Source of the DNA: Chitinophagaceae bacterium
Lineage (GTDB): Bacteria; Bacteroidota; Bacteroidia; Chitinophagales; Chitinophagaceae
Length of the DNA: 64,000 nt
Reading direction: 5' to 3'
Assembly: GCA_947454235.1 (NCBI GenBank)
Contig: CANGIY010000002.1
Span: 1 to 64,000 of the forward strand
In this document: piece by piece, positions 28,261 through 37,663 of the stretch
How the letters are laid out: each line of letters opens with the position of its first letter
Position numbering within the stretch: the stretch's first letter is position 1
Translations under genes and position numbers: made by a program
The notes under the pieces: generated by a model
The model's input: the letters and a program-made list of their open reading frames with translations, nothing else
Database searches by the model: none
Told to the model about the DNA's origin: nothing

Positions 28261-29343
28261 CTATGGCAACCATAGTGCACCACCACAACTATCATTTTGT
28301 GCACCAGTAACAGAACTTAAAACATTATTTTCTTCGCGCCACCTTAACGTGCCGATGAGCGCCATCACAACAGCTTCTTTAAACTTAATTAAATCTGGTT
28401 TAGGAACTTCAACTGTTACGTTCAATTCACCAAGGTGTGTTTCAATTCTCTGAACGAGGTAGTTATTGAATGCACCTCCGCCTGTAATCAACATTTTAGT
28501 TGGTTCAAGTGTTACTTTGTTCGTTTCAACAGCTTGTGCCACTTGCCATGCAATCAATTCGCAAACAGTGTGCAGTAAATCGGCTGTGCTGTGCTGAGAT
28601 TCATTCAACACAGGGAAAACAAGTTCAATAGCTTGCTCGTTGCTCAATGATTTCGGTGCAGCCTTTTTATAGTAATTGTTTTGTTTAAGTGCATCTAAAA
28701 CATTCACCAACAAACTTCCCGACGCCGCCAATGTGCCACCAGAATCCATAGCGAATCCCTCTTTTTGGGCCAGTGCATTCAAAGCCTGGTTGGCAACGCA
28801 GATATCAAAAGCAATTGATGAATCATTGGTTTGGCAGGTGAGGTTTGCAATGCCGCCAATGTTCAACAGGTAGCTGTATTCGCCAAACAATAAACGATCA
28901 CCAATTGGAACAATAGGTGCGCCCTGACCTCCGAGCGCAACATCTGTATTTCGCAAGTCGGAGATAACAGGTAGCCCTGAAACTACAGCAATTGAAGCGC
29001 CATCACCCATTTGAAATGACGTGCGCTTTTCAGGATTATGGTGAATGGTATGTCCGTGAGAAGCAACAAAATTGATTTTGTGCTCCAGCCCGTTTTCTAT
29101 TATAAAACCTTTGACACTTTCTCCTAAAAGGCGTCCGTATGTTGTATTTAGCTCAAGAAATTCGGCAACATTCAAATTTACAGCGTTCTTTAGTTTTGTA
29201 GCTATTGGTGCAGGGTAAGGATTGCACGTAGCATTCAGAATTTCATAACTCCATTTGCCCCTCACTTCTTCGAACTTTACATGGGCAATATCTAGCCCAT
29301 CAAGCGAACTGCCGGACATAAGTCCGATAACGTTATAAATCAT
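28261..29343 (-). CDS. anmK: Anhydro-N-acetylmuramic acid kinase
   Basis: About 360 residues. The ATP-binding start is GLMSGSSLDGLDIAHV, followed by SHGHTIHHNPE, FQMGDGASIAV, DVALGGQGAPIVPIGD and LLNIGGIANLT. It phosphorylates and hydrolyses 1,6-anhydroMurNAc released from cell-wall turnover, so it recycles murein. The ATG at 29343 is chosen: a -7 element lies 4 bases ahead of it, and a longer frame would run through the dps terminator. Confidence 0.93.
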   Translation of the reverse strand: MIYNVIGLMSGSSLDGLDIAHVKFEEVRGKWSYEILNATCNPYPAPIATKLKNAVNLNVAEFLELNTTYGRLLGESVKGFIIENGLEHKINFVASHGHTIHHNPEKRTSFQMGDGASIAVVSGLPVISDLRNTDVALGGQGAPIVPIGDRLLFGEYSYLLNIGGIANLTCQTNDSSIAFDICVANQALNALAQKEGFAMDSGGTLAASGSLLVNVLDALKQNNYYKKAAPKSLSNEQAIELVFPVLNESQHSTADLLHTVCELIAWQVAQAVETNKVTLEPTKMLITGGGAFNNYLVQRIETHLGELNVTVEVPKPDLIKFKEAVVMALIGTLRWREENNVLSSVTGAQNDSCGGALWLP

Positions 29344-29347
29344 GGCG

Positions 29348-29355
29348 CAAAAGTA
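29348..29355 (-). promoter_or_regulatory. -7 element directly before anmK
   Basis: TACTTTTG on the minus strand, followed by CGCC and then the ATG. The 4-base gap predicts a leaderless message. Confidence 0.6.
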
Positions 29356-29371
29356 GGAGATATTGTTGCAC

Positions 29372-29405
29372 AAAAAACTGCCCCGAATCATACAAGTCGG
29401 GGCAG
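29372..29405 (-). terminator. Terminator of dps
   Basis: CTGCCCCGA (29378-29386) pairs perfectly with TCGGGGCAG (29397-29405). On the minus strand a T-run (complement of 29372-29377) follows. It lies 26 bases past the dps stop. Confidence 0.85.
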
Positions 29406-29431
29406 AGGAGTTATTTTATTAGGGGCATCTT

Positions 29432-29905
29432 TTACTTCAGGAATGCGTTGAACATCCAAACTGATTTTTCCTGTAGCTTGATATAATCACTCATTAATGA
29501 GTTAGTACCTTCATCTCCAGCATCAGATGAAAGCAAAAGTAATTCTCTTTCAAGACCTAATAATACTGATATGCCTTCAAGAACACGTTCAAGGGCTTCT
29601 TTTCCCTTAGTTACATTGGTGGCCTCTTTGATTGAAGAATTCGCAATGTATTCAGTGTATGAGTGCATTGGTGTATAGCCTAAAGTGAGAACACGTTCAG
29701 CAATCTCATCAATTTTGAGTTGTGCGTCGTTGTAAATTTCTTCGAATTTCAGGTGTAACTCAAAGAATTTTTCACCTGTGATATTCCAATGAAAGCCGCG
29801 CGCATTCATGTAATATACTTGAAAATTAGCAAGTAAAGCATTGAGTTTTGAAGCCAGTTCTTTGGCTGCTTTTTGGTCGAGACCTATTTGATTTTTCTTT
29901 GACAT
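29432..29905 (-). CDS. dps: Dps-family DNA-binding ferritin-like protein
   Basis: A 157-residue four-helix protein with the Dps ferroxidase segment NARGFHWNITGEKFFELH followed by EEIYNDAQLKIDEIAERVLTLG. Such proteins form 12-subunit shells, oxidise and store iron and protect DNA from peroxide. The Lys-rich N-terminus (MSKKNQ) may help DNA contact. It is monocistronic with its own promoter and terminator; stress control is likely but not shown. Confidence 0.92.
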   Translation of the reverse strand: MSKKNQIGLDQKAAKELASKLNALLANFQVYYMNARGFHWNITGEKFFELHLKFEEIYNDAQLKIDEIAERVLTLGYTPMHSYTEYIANSSIKEATNVTKGKEALERVLEGISVLLGLERELLLLSSDAGDEGTNSLMSDYIKLQEKSVWMFNAFLK

Positions 29906-29924
29906 CGTAGTTAATTATTTAATC

Positions 29925-29932
29925 CAAAATTA
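29925..29932 (-). promoter_or_regulatory. -7 element for dps
   Basis: TAATTTTG on the minus strand, 19 bases before the ATG at 29905. No clear -33 match. Confidence 0.55.
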
Positions 29933-30083
29933 CAGATTGTGGGTCTCTATGAATATTGTTTCACCTTATTTGTTCATTATGAAAAAGTCTATTTTCCTCC
30001 CGATTTTCAATAAAGAATGCCTAATGATTTCCCAATGATTTAGGATGCTTTAAAAGTTCTTAAATTGCTTAAAAATAGACACA

Positions 30084-30815
30084 ATGTGTTTTAAAACAGC
30101 CGTACCACTCGAGAACGATTTGAATGGTTATTTCAAAAAACAGACGATTAGTCAAGGTAAAGTCTTTGAAATAAGACCGTATCCGCAATATTACCATGCC
30201 GACGGCTTTGATATGCCTCAGCTTCCTGTTACAACCATTGAAGAACCACGAATTGTGCAGCCAGCAATGTGGAAGTTGATACCATCATGGGTAAAGACGA
30301 CCGACGAGGCAAGACGATATGCAAATACTCTCAATGCTACTTGTGAAGAGATTTTCGAGAAGCCCAGCTACAAAAATTATATCGGGTCATACAGGGCCTT
30401 GTTGTGGGTGAGTGGCTTTTTTGAAAGCCAACACGTAGGTAAGAAAATAAATCCATACTTTATTTATGCCGCAGATGGTGACCCTTTTACTATGGGTTGT
30501 GTCTATTCCAATTGGTTGAACAACGATACCGGTGAAGTACTAAAGACATTTTCTATTATTACCACGCCTGCAAACAAGTTGATGGCTGAAATACATAACG
30601 TTAAACGCCGGATGCCTCTTATAATCCCTGATTGTGAGCGTGATAGATGGGTGTCGGATCTAAAAATTGAGGGCATCAAAGAAATGATGAAACCTATTTC
30701 TGATGGGTTTTTAAAAGCACACAGGGTAGGTAATCTCATTTACCAAAAAGGAGTTGATACCAACAAACCGGAAGCACAAAAGCTATTCATCGAGCCTGTG
30801 CAAACACTTTTTTAA
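30084..30815 (+). CDS. SRAP/HMCES-family DNA-crosslink protein
   Basis: A 243-residue protein of the SOS-response-associated peptidase family. Cys2, exposed after Met removal, is the residue that links to abasic sites. Other family points are RYANTLNATCEEIFEK, the YRALLWVSGFFES core and ITTPANKLMAEIHNVKRRMPLII with the active-site His. Related YedK and HMCES shield abasic sites in single-stranded DNA. No SOS box can be judged here. The stop is 2 bases from that of the ABC permease gene on the other strand. Confidence 0.9.
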   Translation: MCFKTAVPLENDLNGYFKKQTISQGKVFEIRPYPQYYHADGFDMPQLPVTTIEEPRIVQPAMWKLIPSWVKTTDEARRYANTLNATCEEIFEKPSYKNYIGSYRALLWVSGFFESQHVGKKINPYFIYAADGDPFTMGCVYSNWLNNDTGEVLKTFSIITTPANKLMAEIHNVKRRMPLIIPDCERDRWVSDLKIEGIKEMMKPISDGFLKAHRVGNLIYQKGVDTNKPEAQKLFIEPVQTLF

Positions 30816-30817
30816 CC

Positions 30818-31927
30818 CTATCCTTTGATGGTTTCTTCTTGCTGGAGTTCGTAACGGGGATAGAAATATACGTACAACATCAATGCTATTGCACCTTCTG
30901 CAAGAGCATACAGCCACACATTGATTCCAGCCATCAAAAACATAGAAACAAAGAATTGCACCAAAATAATGCCAGTGTAGTTATTGAAATTCACCCTTGG
31001 TAGGTACTGTAGACTGGTAAAAAATAGCAGGTGAACTACAGCCAAAACATAGAATGATGATAGTATTAAAGGTGAAACATGATCGGGGTTATTGACGAGC
31101 ATAAAAATGAGCTCGGGTAAAAACAACGCCACATAAGTGAGCAACCAATAAGAAATACGTTTTAGATGGCTGATGGGAAACTGTCGAACATATGGAAACT
31201 CTTCTTCCCAAAAACGAATAATGAAAAAGGGTAGCAGTGCGTGTGAGGAAACACTTAAAAGCACTACGAAACTAAAATTCTCTTTAGAGACATTATCAGT
31301 ATTTAGCAGAATAAGGAATTGAAACAGTAAGAACGAGAAGAGTTTAATGGCAACCAGATTGGTCCTTTTAGAATTCCATAGGTAGCTGATTGTAAACAAG
31401 TAAGCATTTCTAGGTTTGCTTTTGATAACAAACGGTCTGAAATAAGTCTTTTCTACGCCGAGTACATTAATGTTTTTCCAAATTGAATAGGCTATAGCAA
31501 GTATTAAAAGCAATTGTGTTGAAGCAATGAGTATGGATACACCAAAGTGCTTCAAAGAAATACCTACCCCAATGGTTAAGCCACTATAGAATAACATGGG
31601 GAAGTAAACGAAAAATGTGCAGGCAATAAACAGCAACATTTGTTTTTTATTTTCTACAAGCCGCAAGTTTTTAATGAAAATATGTTCTGTTTTTTCAGCC
31701 TGCCCAACCATGAAAAAAAGGCATTTTACACCGTAAGCAATTGATACCAGCGAAAAAACGATAAGCCCGGTAAAGCTGGACGTAATATTAATCATGAGGC
31801 TATGATGTAATTCAACTACATCGTGCGCACTCATGGTTCCGAAGAATGCAAGGAAAAGAAACATGAAAAAGCCCGCATTCTTCTTGTAAAAGGCCTTTAC
31901 AAAAAGTTGATTCAGAATTGGATTCAT
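30818..31927 (-). CDS. ABC transporter permease
   Basis: A 369-residue protein with about ten hydrophobic segments and no recognisable extracytoplasmic domain. It overlaps the end of the ATPase gene by four bases, which ties it to that transporter. I do not recognise a substrate-specific family. With the short ATPase it looks like a simple ABC-2-like exporter. Confidence 0.7.
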   Translation of the reverse strand: MNPILNQLFVKAFYKKNAGFFMFLFLAFFGTMSAHDVVELHHSLMINITSSFTGLIVFSLVSIAYGVKCLFFMVGQAEKTEHIFIKNLRLVENKKQMLLFIACTFFVYFPMLFYSGLTIGVGISLKHFGVSILIASTQLLLILAIAYSIWKNINVLGVEKTYFRPFVIKSKPRNAYLFTISYLWNSKRTNLVAIKLFSFLLFQFLILLNTDNVSKENFSFVVLLSVSSHALLPFFIIRFWEEEFPYVRQFPISHLKRISYWLLTYVALFLPELIFMLVNNPDHVSPLILSSFYVLAVVHLLFFTSLQYLPRVNFNNYTGIILVQFFVSMFLMAGINVWLYALAEGAIALMLYVYFYPRYELQQEETIKG

Positions 31928-32541
31928 GCAATCATCTGGTTTTCAATCAACAGTTGTTGGGCTTTTAAACCTGGTATCTCAACATCCTGATGCGAGGTAA
32001 GAATGATTGTTGTGCCTTGTAGCGTGAGTTCTTCGATGGCTTTTAATAACAGTGCAGTGGCAGCAGTGTCAAGTGTAATAAGCGGTTCATCAAGCAACAA
32101 AACGTTCGCTCCCGAGCCCAATACTAATGCCAATGATAGCTTTTTAAGCATTCCGCTTGAGAATGTACCTATGATTTGCCCAATGTAACTTTTGACCTCA
32201 AAAAGTTCGAGAAATTTGTCCAGCAAATCTTTCCTGCAAGCACCTGTTTCCAAATAGAACTTGACAATTTCATCACCTGTCAGAAATGCCGGTAAGGTAG
32301 GGTCAGCTTCAGCATATCGTATATGTTTACAGTACTGAATCCTGTCTTTTTTGATGGTAATTCCTTCAATCAACACTTCGCCGTCGTGAGGATTCAGCCC
32401 CGCCATACAACGAAGTAGAGTAGATTTGCCGGCCCCATTGCATCCCTTTAGCCAATAAACACCCTCTTTCAACGATAATTCGTTGATTCGTAATACAGTT
32501 TTGCCTTTATAAGCCTTGTGAAATTGTTTGAATTCAATCAC
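31924..32541 (-). CDS. ABC transporter ATP-binding protein
   Basis: A 205-residue single nucleotide-binding domain: Walker A GCNGAGKSTLLRCMAGL, an ABC signature in the form FSSGMLKKLSL, Walker B VLLLDEPLITLD and the switch His in LTSHQD. The signature motif SSGM replaces the usual SGGQ. It pairs with the overlapping permease gene. FkbH lies 95 bases upstream on the same strand. Confidence 0.85.
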   Translation of the reverse strand: MIEFKQFHKAYKGKTVLRINELSLKEGVYWLKGCNGAGKSTLLRCMAGLNPHDGEVLIEGITIKKDRIQYCKHIRYAEADPTLPAFLTGDEIVKFYLETGACRKDLLDKFLELFEVKSYIGQIIGTFSSGMLKKLSLALVLGSGANVLLLDEPLITLDTAATALLLKAIEELTLQGTTIILTSHQDVEIPGLKAQQLLIENQMIA

Positions 32542-32636
32542 GAGGCAAAATTAAACGTTGCCTTCCAGCATTTGTTTAAGGTTTTGTTATACCTCGCGGG
32601 CACTACATTATTTTAACGATTGCTTGTCTTATACTC

Positions 32637-34358
32637 TTATTTTTTATCGATGTGCACCAATGTTGGTTCAAATGAAGCAACATCAAGCACCCAATATTCT
32701 CCTTCGGAAACAAAACCTAGGTCGACATAATGGTTTTTAACCAAGCCATTCTTTTTAGTTGGAATGTACTCTCCAACAATTTTCTTGAAGCCAAGTGCAT
32801 TTGCCTTTTCAACAATTGTATTCAACGTAAACCTTTCCATACCACGTTTCAATACACGGCAACTCATGATCCATGAATCTACAAAAAGGGTATTTGAATC
32901 TTTCTTTTCGAGTATGATGATACCAATCAAACCATGGTTACCAAATTTATCTTCCAACGTAAGTGACATTGTGATATAGTTGTCGTTTTTTTTCATTGCC
33001 TTCAGGTCTTCTTCGGTATACCTGATTGTGCGCAAATTGAACTGATTGGAACGTTGTGTAAGTTGGGCTACTCTTGGTATGCTAAAATCATCAAAAGCCT
33101 TTACTTCTGAAACCATTTCCAGACTGCCCAGGAAGTCGTTTTCATTTTCAAAACTCATTTGGAACTGGTTCCTTTGAGCTTCTTCCTGGTATTGTTTCGT
33201 TCTTGTTTCATCTTCTTCAGTGTAAGATGCAGTTTCAAACAAATTCAGCGATTTTACATAAGAAAGGTATTCAGAAGGGTCTTCAGGTAATTCAGGTACA
33301 GTAACATCGGGAATACCCGTTTTTACCATTTCACGCTCAAATGGGTTGTCGTCGAGGAAGACCATTGAATCAAAGCCGATGTTTAATACAGCTTGAATGT
33401 GGCGAATGTTCTCCACTTTTGTTTGCCAGTTGGCTACAAAAATGGCAATATCCTCAAGCCTTAAAACCATATCAGGGTGCGTTTGAAATGGCTCTTTAGC
33501 TATTTCTTCGGTGTTTTTACTGCACACCGCCAAAATGATACCGCGTTCTTTAAGCTGTTTCGCCCATGTTTGCAATTCACTGAATACTTTACCCAAACCC
33601 AAATAACCTACCTGTATGCCTTCAACACCATCATCTCCAATAATACCACCCCAGGTTGTGTTATCAAGGTCCAGAATCAAGCATTTTTTGAATGTGCCTG
33701 TAACTGCTTGAATGATTTGTGTTACGTGTTGCCCGATATATGGCAGGAAGTCAAGGCTGTATACCATATCAGCCGAAACGTACATTTTTGAATCAAATGC
33801 GTTTACGTGACCTATTTCAGATTGAATGGCGTTGAGGTCGCAAACAAACAAGTCTTTCAGTTGTTGCGCCAAATCCATTAAAAACAAATTGGACTTCCTT
33901 ACCTGATACAAAAAAGATGCATCGGTTTTGGCAGCATAGTTGCCAAAAACACCATCAGTTGTTTCAAGGAAGGTATTTACAATCACTTTCGCTTTCATGC
34001 GAGAAGTAATTGTTTCGTAGTATTTACGGGTAGTTTGTTGAATGTACTCAGCAAAGTGAGCCTTACCCGCTCTATCTTTTTTATAAAATTCTTTCTGGAG
34101 TTTTTCGGTACACTTATTAATGATTACAAAGTCCGGCTTTGATTCATATAATTCCGAAGTAGGGTCAAATACCTGCAGGTCTATTTGTGAATAATCAGCT
34201 TCGTATATATCAAAATTAATTTGGGCGTGAATCCCATAGCCCTTAATTGCATCACAAATAAATTGAGAAGCGCTATCAGCCAGCACAGCTACCTTAATCG
34301 TTTTAAAACCTGAAACATCTTTTTTCAGATTTTTTTTCAGTTGATTGAATGTCATCAT
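32637..34358 (-). CDS. HAD-IIIC family protein, FkbH-like
   Basis: About 574 residues from the ATG pair at 34358/34355, which is preferred because a perfect -7 element (34384-34377) lies inside the longer frame. The middle carries the HAD nucleophile motif CLILDLDNTTWGG and later FLDDNPFERE; the C-terminal part looks like a GNAT-type domain (FGNHGLIGIIILEKKD ... FVDSWIMSCRVLKRGME). FkbH relatives load glyceryl units on carrier proteins in polyketide synthesis, but no carrier protein or synthase is nearby, so the substrate here is open. Confidence 0.75.
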   Translation of the reverse strand: MMTFNQLKKNLKKDVSGFKTIKVAVLADSASQFICDAIKGYGIHAQINFDIYEADYSQIDLQVFDPTSELYESKPDFVIINKCTEKLQKEFYKKDRAGKAHFAEYIQQTTRKYYETITSRMKAKVIVNTFLETTDGVFGNYAAKTDASFLYQVRKSNLFLMDLAQQLKDLFVCDLNAIQSEIGHVNAFDSKMYVSADMVYSLDFLPYIGQHVTQIIQAVTGTFKKCLILDLDNTTWGGIIGDDGVEGIQVGYLGLGKVFSELQTWAKQLKERGIILAVCSKNTEEIAKEPFQTHPDMVLRLEDIAIFVANWQTKVENIRHIQAVLNIGFDSMVFLDDNPFEREMVKTGIPDVTVPELPEDPSEYLSYVKSLNLFETASYTEEDETRTKQYQEEAQRNQFQMSFENENDFLGSLEMVSEVKAFDDFSIPRVAQLTQRSNQFNLRTIRYTEEDLKAMKKNDNYITMSLTLEDKFGNHGLIGIIILEKKDSNTLFVDSWIMSCRVLKRGMERFTLNTIVEKANALGFKKIVGEYIPTKKNGLVKNHYVDLGFVSEGEYWVLDVASFEPTLVHIDKK

Positions 34359-34376
34359 TAGCTTCAAAAATTGCCG

Positions 34377-34384
34377 CAAAGGTA
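34377..34384 (-). promoter_or_regulatory. -7 element for the FkbH-like gene
   Basis: TACCTTTG on the minus strand, 18 bases before the ATG at 34358. It fixes the start downstream of the longest frame. Confidence 0.6.
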
Positions 34385-34470
34385 CTATTCCATTTTTCAA
34401 AGTAATATCGGGAATCAATTTTAACCGAAATACAATTTTAACGTCAATGTACTGTTTTGGTTATTACCGT

Positions 34471-34478
34471 TATATTTG
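34471..34478 (+). promoter_or_regulatory. -7 element directly before the PqqB-like gene
   Basis: TATATTTG ends 7 bases before the ATG at 34486. It predicts a leaderless or nearly leaderless message. Confidence 0.55.
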
Positions 34479-34485
34479 GTGTTCT

Positions 34486-35406
34486 ATGCGTCAATTCTAC
34501 TTTTTTGTATTGGTAATGGCATTGGCATTCACATCTTTAAATGCCCAACAGCCATATGTAGTTGTGTTGGGTGTTGCACAGGACGGGGGCTATCCGCATA
34601 TCGGTTGCAAGAAGATTTGTTGCCAGAATGCATGGAAGCAAGATTCGCTACGGCGTTATGTCGTTTCATTGGCTATTGTTGACCCAAGTACAAAAAGGTG
34701 GTGGCTGTTTGAGGCAACACCTGATATTAAGTTTCAACTGGAGTATTTTAATCAACTCACTTCCAATCAATTCAGTTACTTGCCGCAGGGGGTGTTTCTA
34801 ACCCATGCACATATTGGGCATTATGCCGGACTGATGCAACTAGGCAAAGAAGCTTTAAATAGTAAAAACGTAAAGGCTTACTGCATGCCCAGAATGGCAA
34901 ACTACCTCAATTCTAACGGTCCATGGAGTCAACTCGTTTCTTTAAAGAACATTGACATTGATACCCTTGAGGAAAATAATCCAATTAACCTGAGCGACTC
35001 GGTAAGTGTAATCCCTTTTCAAGTTCCTCATCGTGATGAATATTCGGAAACAGTAGGCTATAAAATGAATGTAGGTAGCAAGCTTTTTCTTTTCATTCCC
35101 GACATCAATAAATGGAATGTGTGGAAACAAAGCATAGTAGATGAAGTAAAGAAAGTCGATTACGCATTCATAGACGCAACATTTTATGACGAAAATGAGT
35201 TACCGGGTGTCAGAATGGAATCCGTCCCGCATCCATTTGTTCAGGAAACGATAAAGCTGTTTGAGAATGAGACAAACGACTTAAAGTCAAAAATAAGGTT
35301 GATACATTTCAACCATACTAATCCATTGCTATACAACCCATCAAAAGTGAAGCAACTTAAAGAACAAGGATTTTCAACAGCAACGCAGGGCGATATATAT
35401 AAGTAG
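34486..35406 (+). CDS. Secreted PqqB-like metallo-beta-lactamase-fold protein
   Basis: About 306 residues. The ATG at 34486 gives a good signal peptide (FYFFVLVMALAFTSLNAQ). Next come VVVLGVAQDGGYPHIGC and a Cys cluster (GCKKICCQNAW) like the one in PqqB, then the metal motif THAHIGHYAGL, and later FIDATFYDE and HFNHTN. PqqB is a cytoplasmic step of pyrroloquinoline quinone synthesis, yet this protein is exported and no other pqq gene is visible, so I call it PqqB-like and leave its reaction open. Confidence 0.75.
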   Translation: MRQFYFFVLVMALAFTSLNAQQPYVVVLGVAQDGGYPHIGCKKICCQNAWKQDSLRRYVVSLAIVDPSTKRWWLFEATPDIKFQLEYFNQLTSNQFSYLPQGVFLTHAHIGHYAGLMQLGKEALNSKNVKAYCMPRMANYLNSNGPWSQLVSLKNIDIDTLEENNPINLSDSVSVIPFQVPHRDEYSETVGYKMNVGSKLFLFIPDINKWNVWKQSIVDEVKKVDYAFIDATFYDENELPGVRMESVPHPFVQETIKLFENETNDLKSKIRLIHFNHTNPLLYNPSKVKQLKEQGFSTATQGDIYK

Positions 35407-35413
35407 TATGTAG

Positions 35414-36052
35414 TTAGTTAATAAAAACCTCATTACCCAAATCTAAAATGCAATTAGTAGGCCATTCGCCCGATGCTTTTTTTAATTTTCGGTAGGGCCA
35501 CGGTTTCCAAGGTGCTCCAATGTTACTGGCAATAATCAGGTTTTCAAGCAGCACATTTAAGTCTTCTTTGCGCCAAACATCATCATTAGGTGATCCATCG
35601 AGGTGAACGGATGCAGCTATTGCTTCGTTGCCAACTCTTGAAACAATAACTGTAGAGCAGGGTGGGCTCCAACAACCCAGTCCGGAAAAGGCTGCATGAA
35701 GATTTGAGGCAACATCGGTACCTCCAACTGAATCAATGGAAACACAAACGGAAAATGGTTTGCCCCAGAAAGCAGAAGTGTTTTCAAAAGGTGTCATTAC
35801 TTCAATAAATCGTTGCATCACCGAGCCGCTGCTTCCCCAATAGTTACCTGTGATTGCTAATATGGCTGACGCATTTTCTACTATTTTCAACACTTCCGAA
35901 ATTGAGGGCATCGACTCTGCCAATGTTAACAAATGGACATTTTTTCCGGCACCATTAATTATCTCAGTCGCATATTTTGATAACACACCAGAATTGCCGA
36001 TGTTACCTCTGATTGAACCGTTTATTAATAATATGTACCCTGTATTGTTCAT
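35414..36052 (-). CDS. NADPH-dependent FMN reductase-like flavoprotein
   Basis: About 212 residues from the ATG at 36052. The start YILLINGSIRGNIGNSGVLSKYATEII is the flavodoxin-like phosphate-binding loop, and AILAITGNYWGSSGSVMQRFIEVM fits the FMN-binding NYWGS region of the reductase family. It should be a cytoplasmic flavin or quinone reductase. It stops 7 bases from the PqqB-like gene on the other strand. The C-terminal third is less typical. Confidence 0.72.
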   Translation of the reverse strand: MNNTGYILLINGSIRGNIGNSGVLSKYATEIINGAGKNVHLLTLAESMPSISEVLKIVENASAILAITGNYWGSSGSVMQRFIEVMTPFENTSAFWGKPFSVCVSIDSVGGTDVASNLHAAFSGLGCWSPPCSTVIVSRVGNEAIAASVHLDGSPNDDVWRKEDLNVLLENLIIASNIGAPWKPWPYRKLKKASGEWPTNCILDLGNEVFIN

Positions 36053-36269
36053 TTTTGAGTCAAGTTTTAGGTAAATTAGGTGTTTTTGGCTGTTTTCTTC
36101 CAACTTTTAAAGCTTTCTTCAAGAAATTGAGATATGATTTTCCTTGATATTGGTTGTTGGAAATGTGTGTACGACTTCACTAAGCTTACTGCACTTAACA
36201 TTAAATTAATATTGCGGTAACATAGCAGTAATTTTTTCGCAGTTCTTTTGCAGTGAAATAAAACAAAAC

Positions 36270-37592
36270 ATGCAACACTCATTACGTAAACTCACAGTTC
36301 TTTCATCAATCTGCCTCGCGATGGCCGGCACGGCTATGGCACAAGGAGGATCTCTAATCAATCCAGCTGCTGATACTCCGGCATTCAAACCAAGCGGTAA
36401 GCTTTGGGGTTATGCTTTCGGTGACTATGCATTCAAAGGTAGCGGTGATGACGCTCAAAGAGGCGGTTCTAACCAGTACTCTAGGATGACTGCCAATTCT
36501 AACTTGTTCCAGTGGAGAAGGATTTATTTGGGGTACAATTATGATATCTCATCAAAATTCTCTGCTGAGTTTTTGTTGGCTGCTGAAGATGATTTCAACA
36601 ACAATCTGATTGGTCAGGGTACCGGCGACGTTTTATCGGACTCTAAATTTTCAGAGTATGTGAAACTTGCAAACATCAGGTGGAAAGGTATTTACAAAAA
36701 TGCTGACCTTGTGTTCGGTCAAACAAACACTCCGGGTTACGCTAAACAAGGTAACAACAATCAAACAGCAGAAGAAGTTTGGGGATATCGTTCAATTGAA
36801 AGAACGATTGCGGATATTCATCGTACTCCTTCGTTCGATTTCGGTCTGTCTTTGCAAGGAACTTTTGACAAAAAAGGAAACTTTGGTTACACATTTATGG
36901 TTGGCAATGGTCAAGGCGCAAGACCAGAAAATGATAATTTCAAAGCGTTCTATGGTAGCCTTTTTGCAAAATTCATGGATAAAAAACTCGTTTTTGATTT
37001 GTATTCTGATTATCAAAAACTGGTTTGGAACAATAGCGTTGATTTAAAGGCAGGTAAATACCACAGCGATAGGAATATGTACAAACTATTTGGTGCATAT
37101 ACTACTCCTAAATTCACAGTTGGTGCAGAAGTATTTATGAATTTCTTGATGGGTGATGTTGCTGTTACAGGCAAAGTTGGAACTGATACAGCTTCTTCTA
37201 CGTTGTACAGATCTACAAAAGCAATGGGCTTCTCAGTATTTACAAAAGGCAGAATTTATAAAGATCAACTCGGTTTCTTTGCACGTTACGATAATTTTGA
37301 CCCTACTGGTAATTTAAGCAACATAACCGGCATTCAAAACGTAAACGTTACTGGCTACAAAGCAAATACAAGCCAATATGATCCGACAAACAAAGAATCG
37401 TTCATCACATTCGGTCTTGATTATACTCCGTTTAAAAATATGCACATAATGCCTAACGTTTGGATGAACACTTACGATTGTGCATTGAGTGGAACAGGAA
37501 CTCAATCTTACAAGTTGAGCTCAACAGCAAATGGTTCAAAAGGAACTGACGCTGTTTATCGCCTTACTTTTTACTACATCTACGGAAAATAA
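36270..37592 (+). CDS. Outer membrane porin next to the Pst genes
   Basis: A 440-residue protein with a signal peptide (VLSSICLAMAGTAMAQ) and a beta-barrel-like alternation of aromatic and polar residues, ending in RLTFYYIYGK with a terminal aromatic cluster. The first part (QWRRIYLGYNYDISSKFSAEFLLAAEDD) resembles porins of the OprO/OprP type. Its place just ahead of pstS suggests it lets phosphate through the outer membrane, but specificity is inference. A terminator hairpin separates it from pstS. Confidence 0.75.
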   Translation: MQHSLRKLTVLSSICLAMAGTAMAQGGSLINPAADTPAFKPSGKLWGYAFGDYAFKGSGDDAQRGGSNQYSRMTANSNLFQWRRIYLGYNYDISSKFSAEFLLAAEDDFNNNLIGQGTGDVLSDSKFSEYVKLANIRWKGIYKNADLVFGQTNTPGYAKQGNNNQTAEEVWGYRSIERTIADIHRTPSFDFGLSLQGTFDKKGNFGYTFMVGNGQGARPENDNFKAFYGSLFAKFMDKKLVFDLYSDYQKLVWNNSVDLKAGKYHSDRNMYKLFGAYTTPKFTVGAEVFMNFLMGDVAVTGKVGTDTASSTLYRSTKAMGFSVFTKGRIYKDQLGFFARYDNFDPTGNLSNITGIQNVNVTGYKANTSQYDPTNKESFITFGLDYTPFKNMHIMPNVWMNTYDCALSGTGTQSYKLSSTANGSKGTDAVYRLTFYYIYGK

Positions 37593-37596
37593 TATT

Positions 37597-37628
37597 AAAA
37601 GTGCCGGGTAAATTCCCGGCACTTTTTC
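37597..37628 (+). terminator. Terminator hairpin between porin and pstS
   Basis: AAAAGTGCCGGG pairs with CCCGGCACTTTT around a 6-base loop, with a T-run on the plus strand. It lies 4 bases past the porin stop and about 35 before pstS. Read-through would couple the two; complete termination would make pstS depend on its own promoter. Confidence 0.85.
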
Positions 37629-37663
37629 AATAATTCAACACAAAAAAGTTTAAATTTTAAATT

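Noticed and set aside
34359-34485. Longer N-termini for both the FkbH-like gene and the divergent PqqB-like gene
   Set aside because: The extensions overlap each other's promoters; exact -7 elements at 34384-34377 and 34471-34478 and the signal peptide support the shorter starts.
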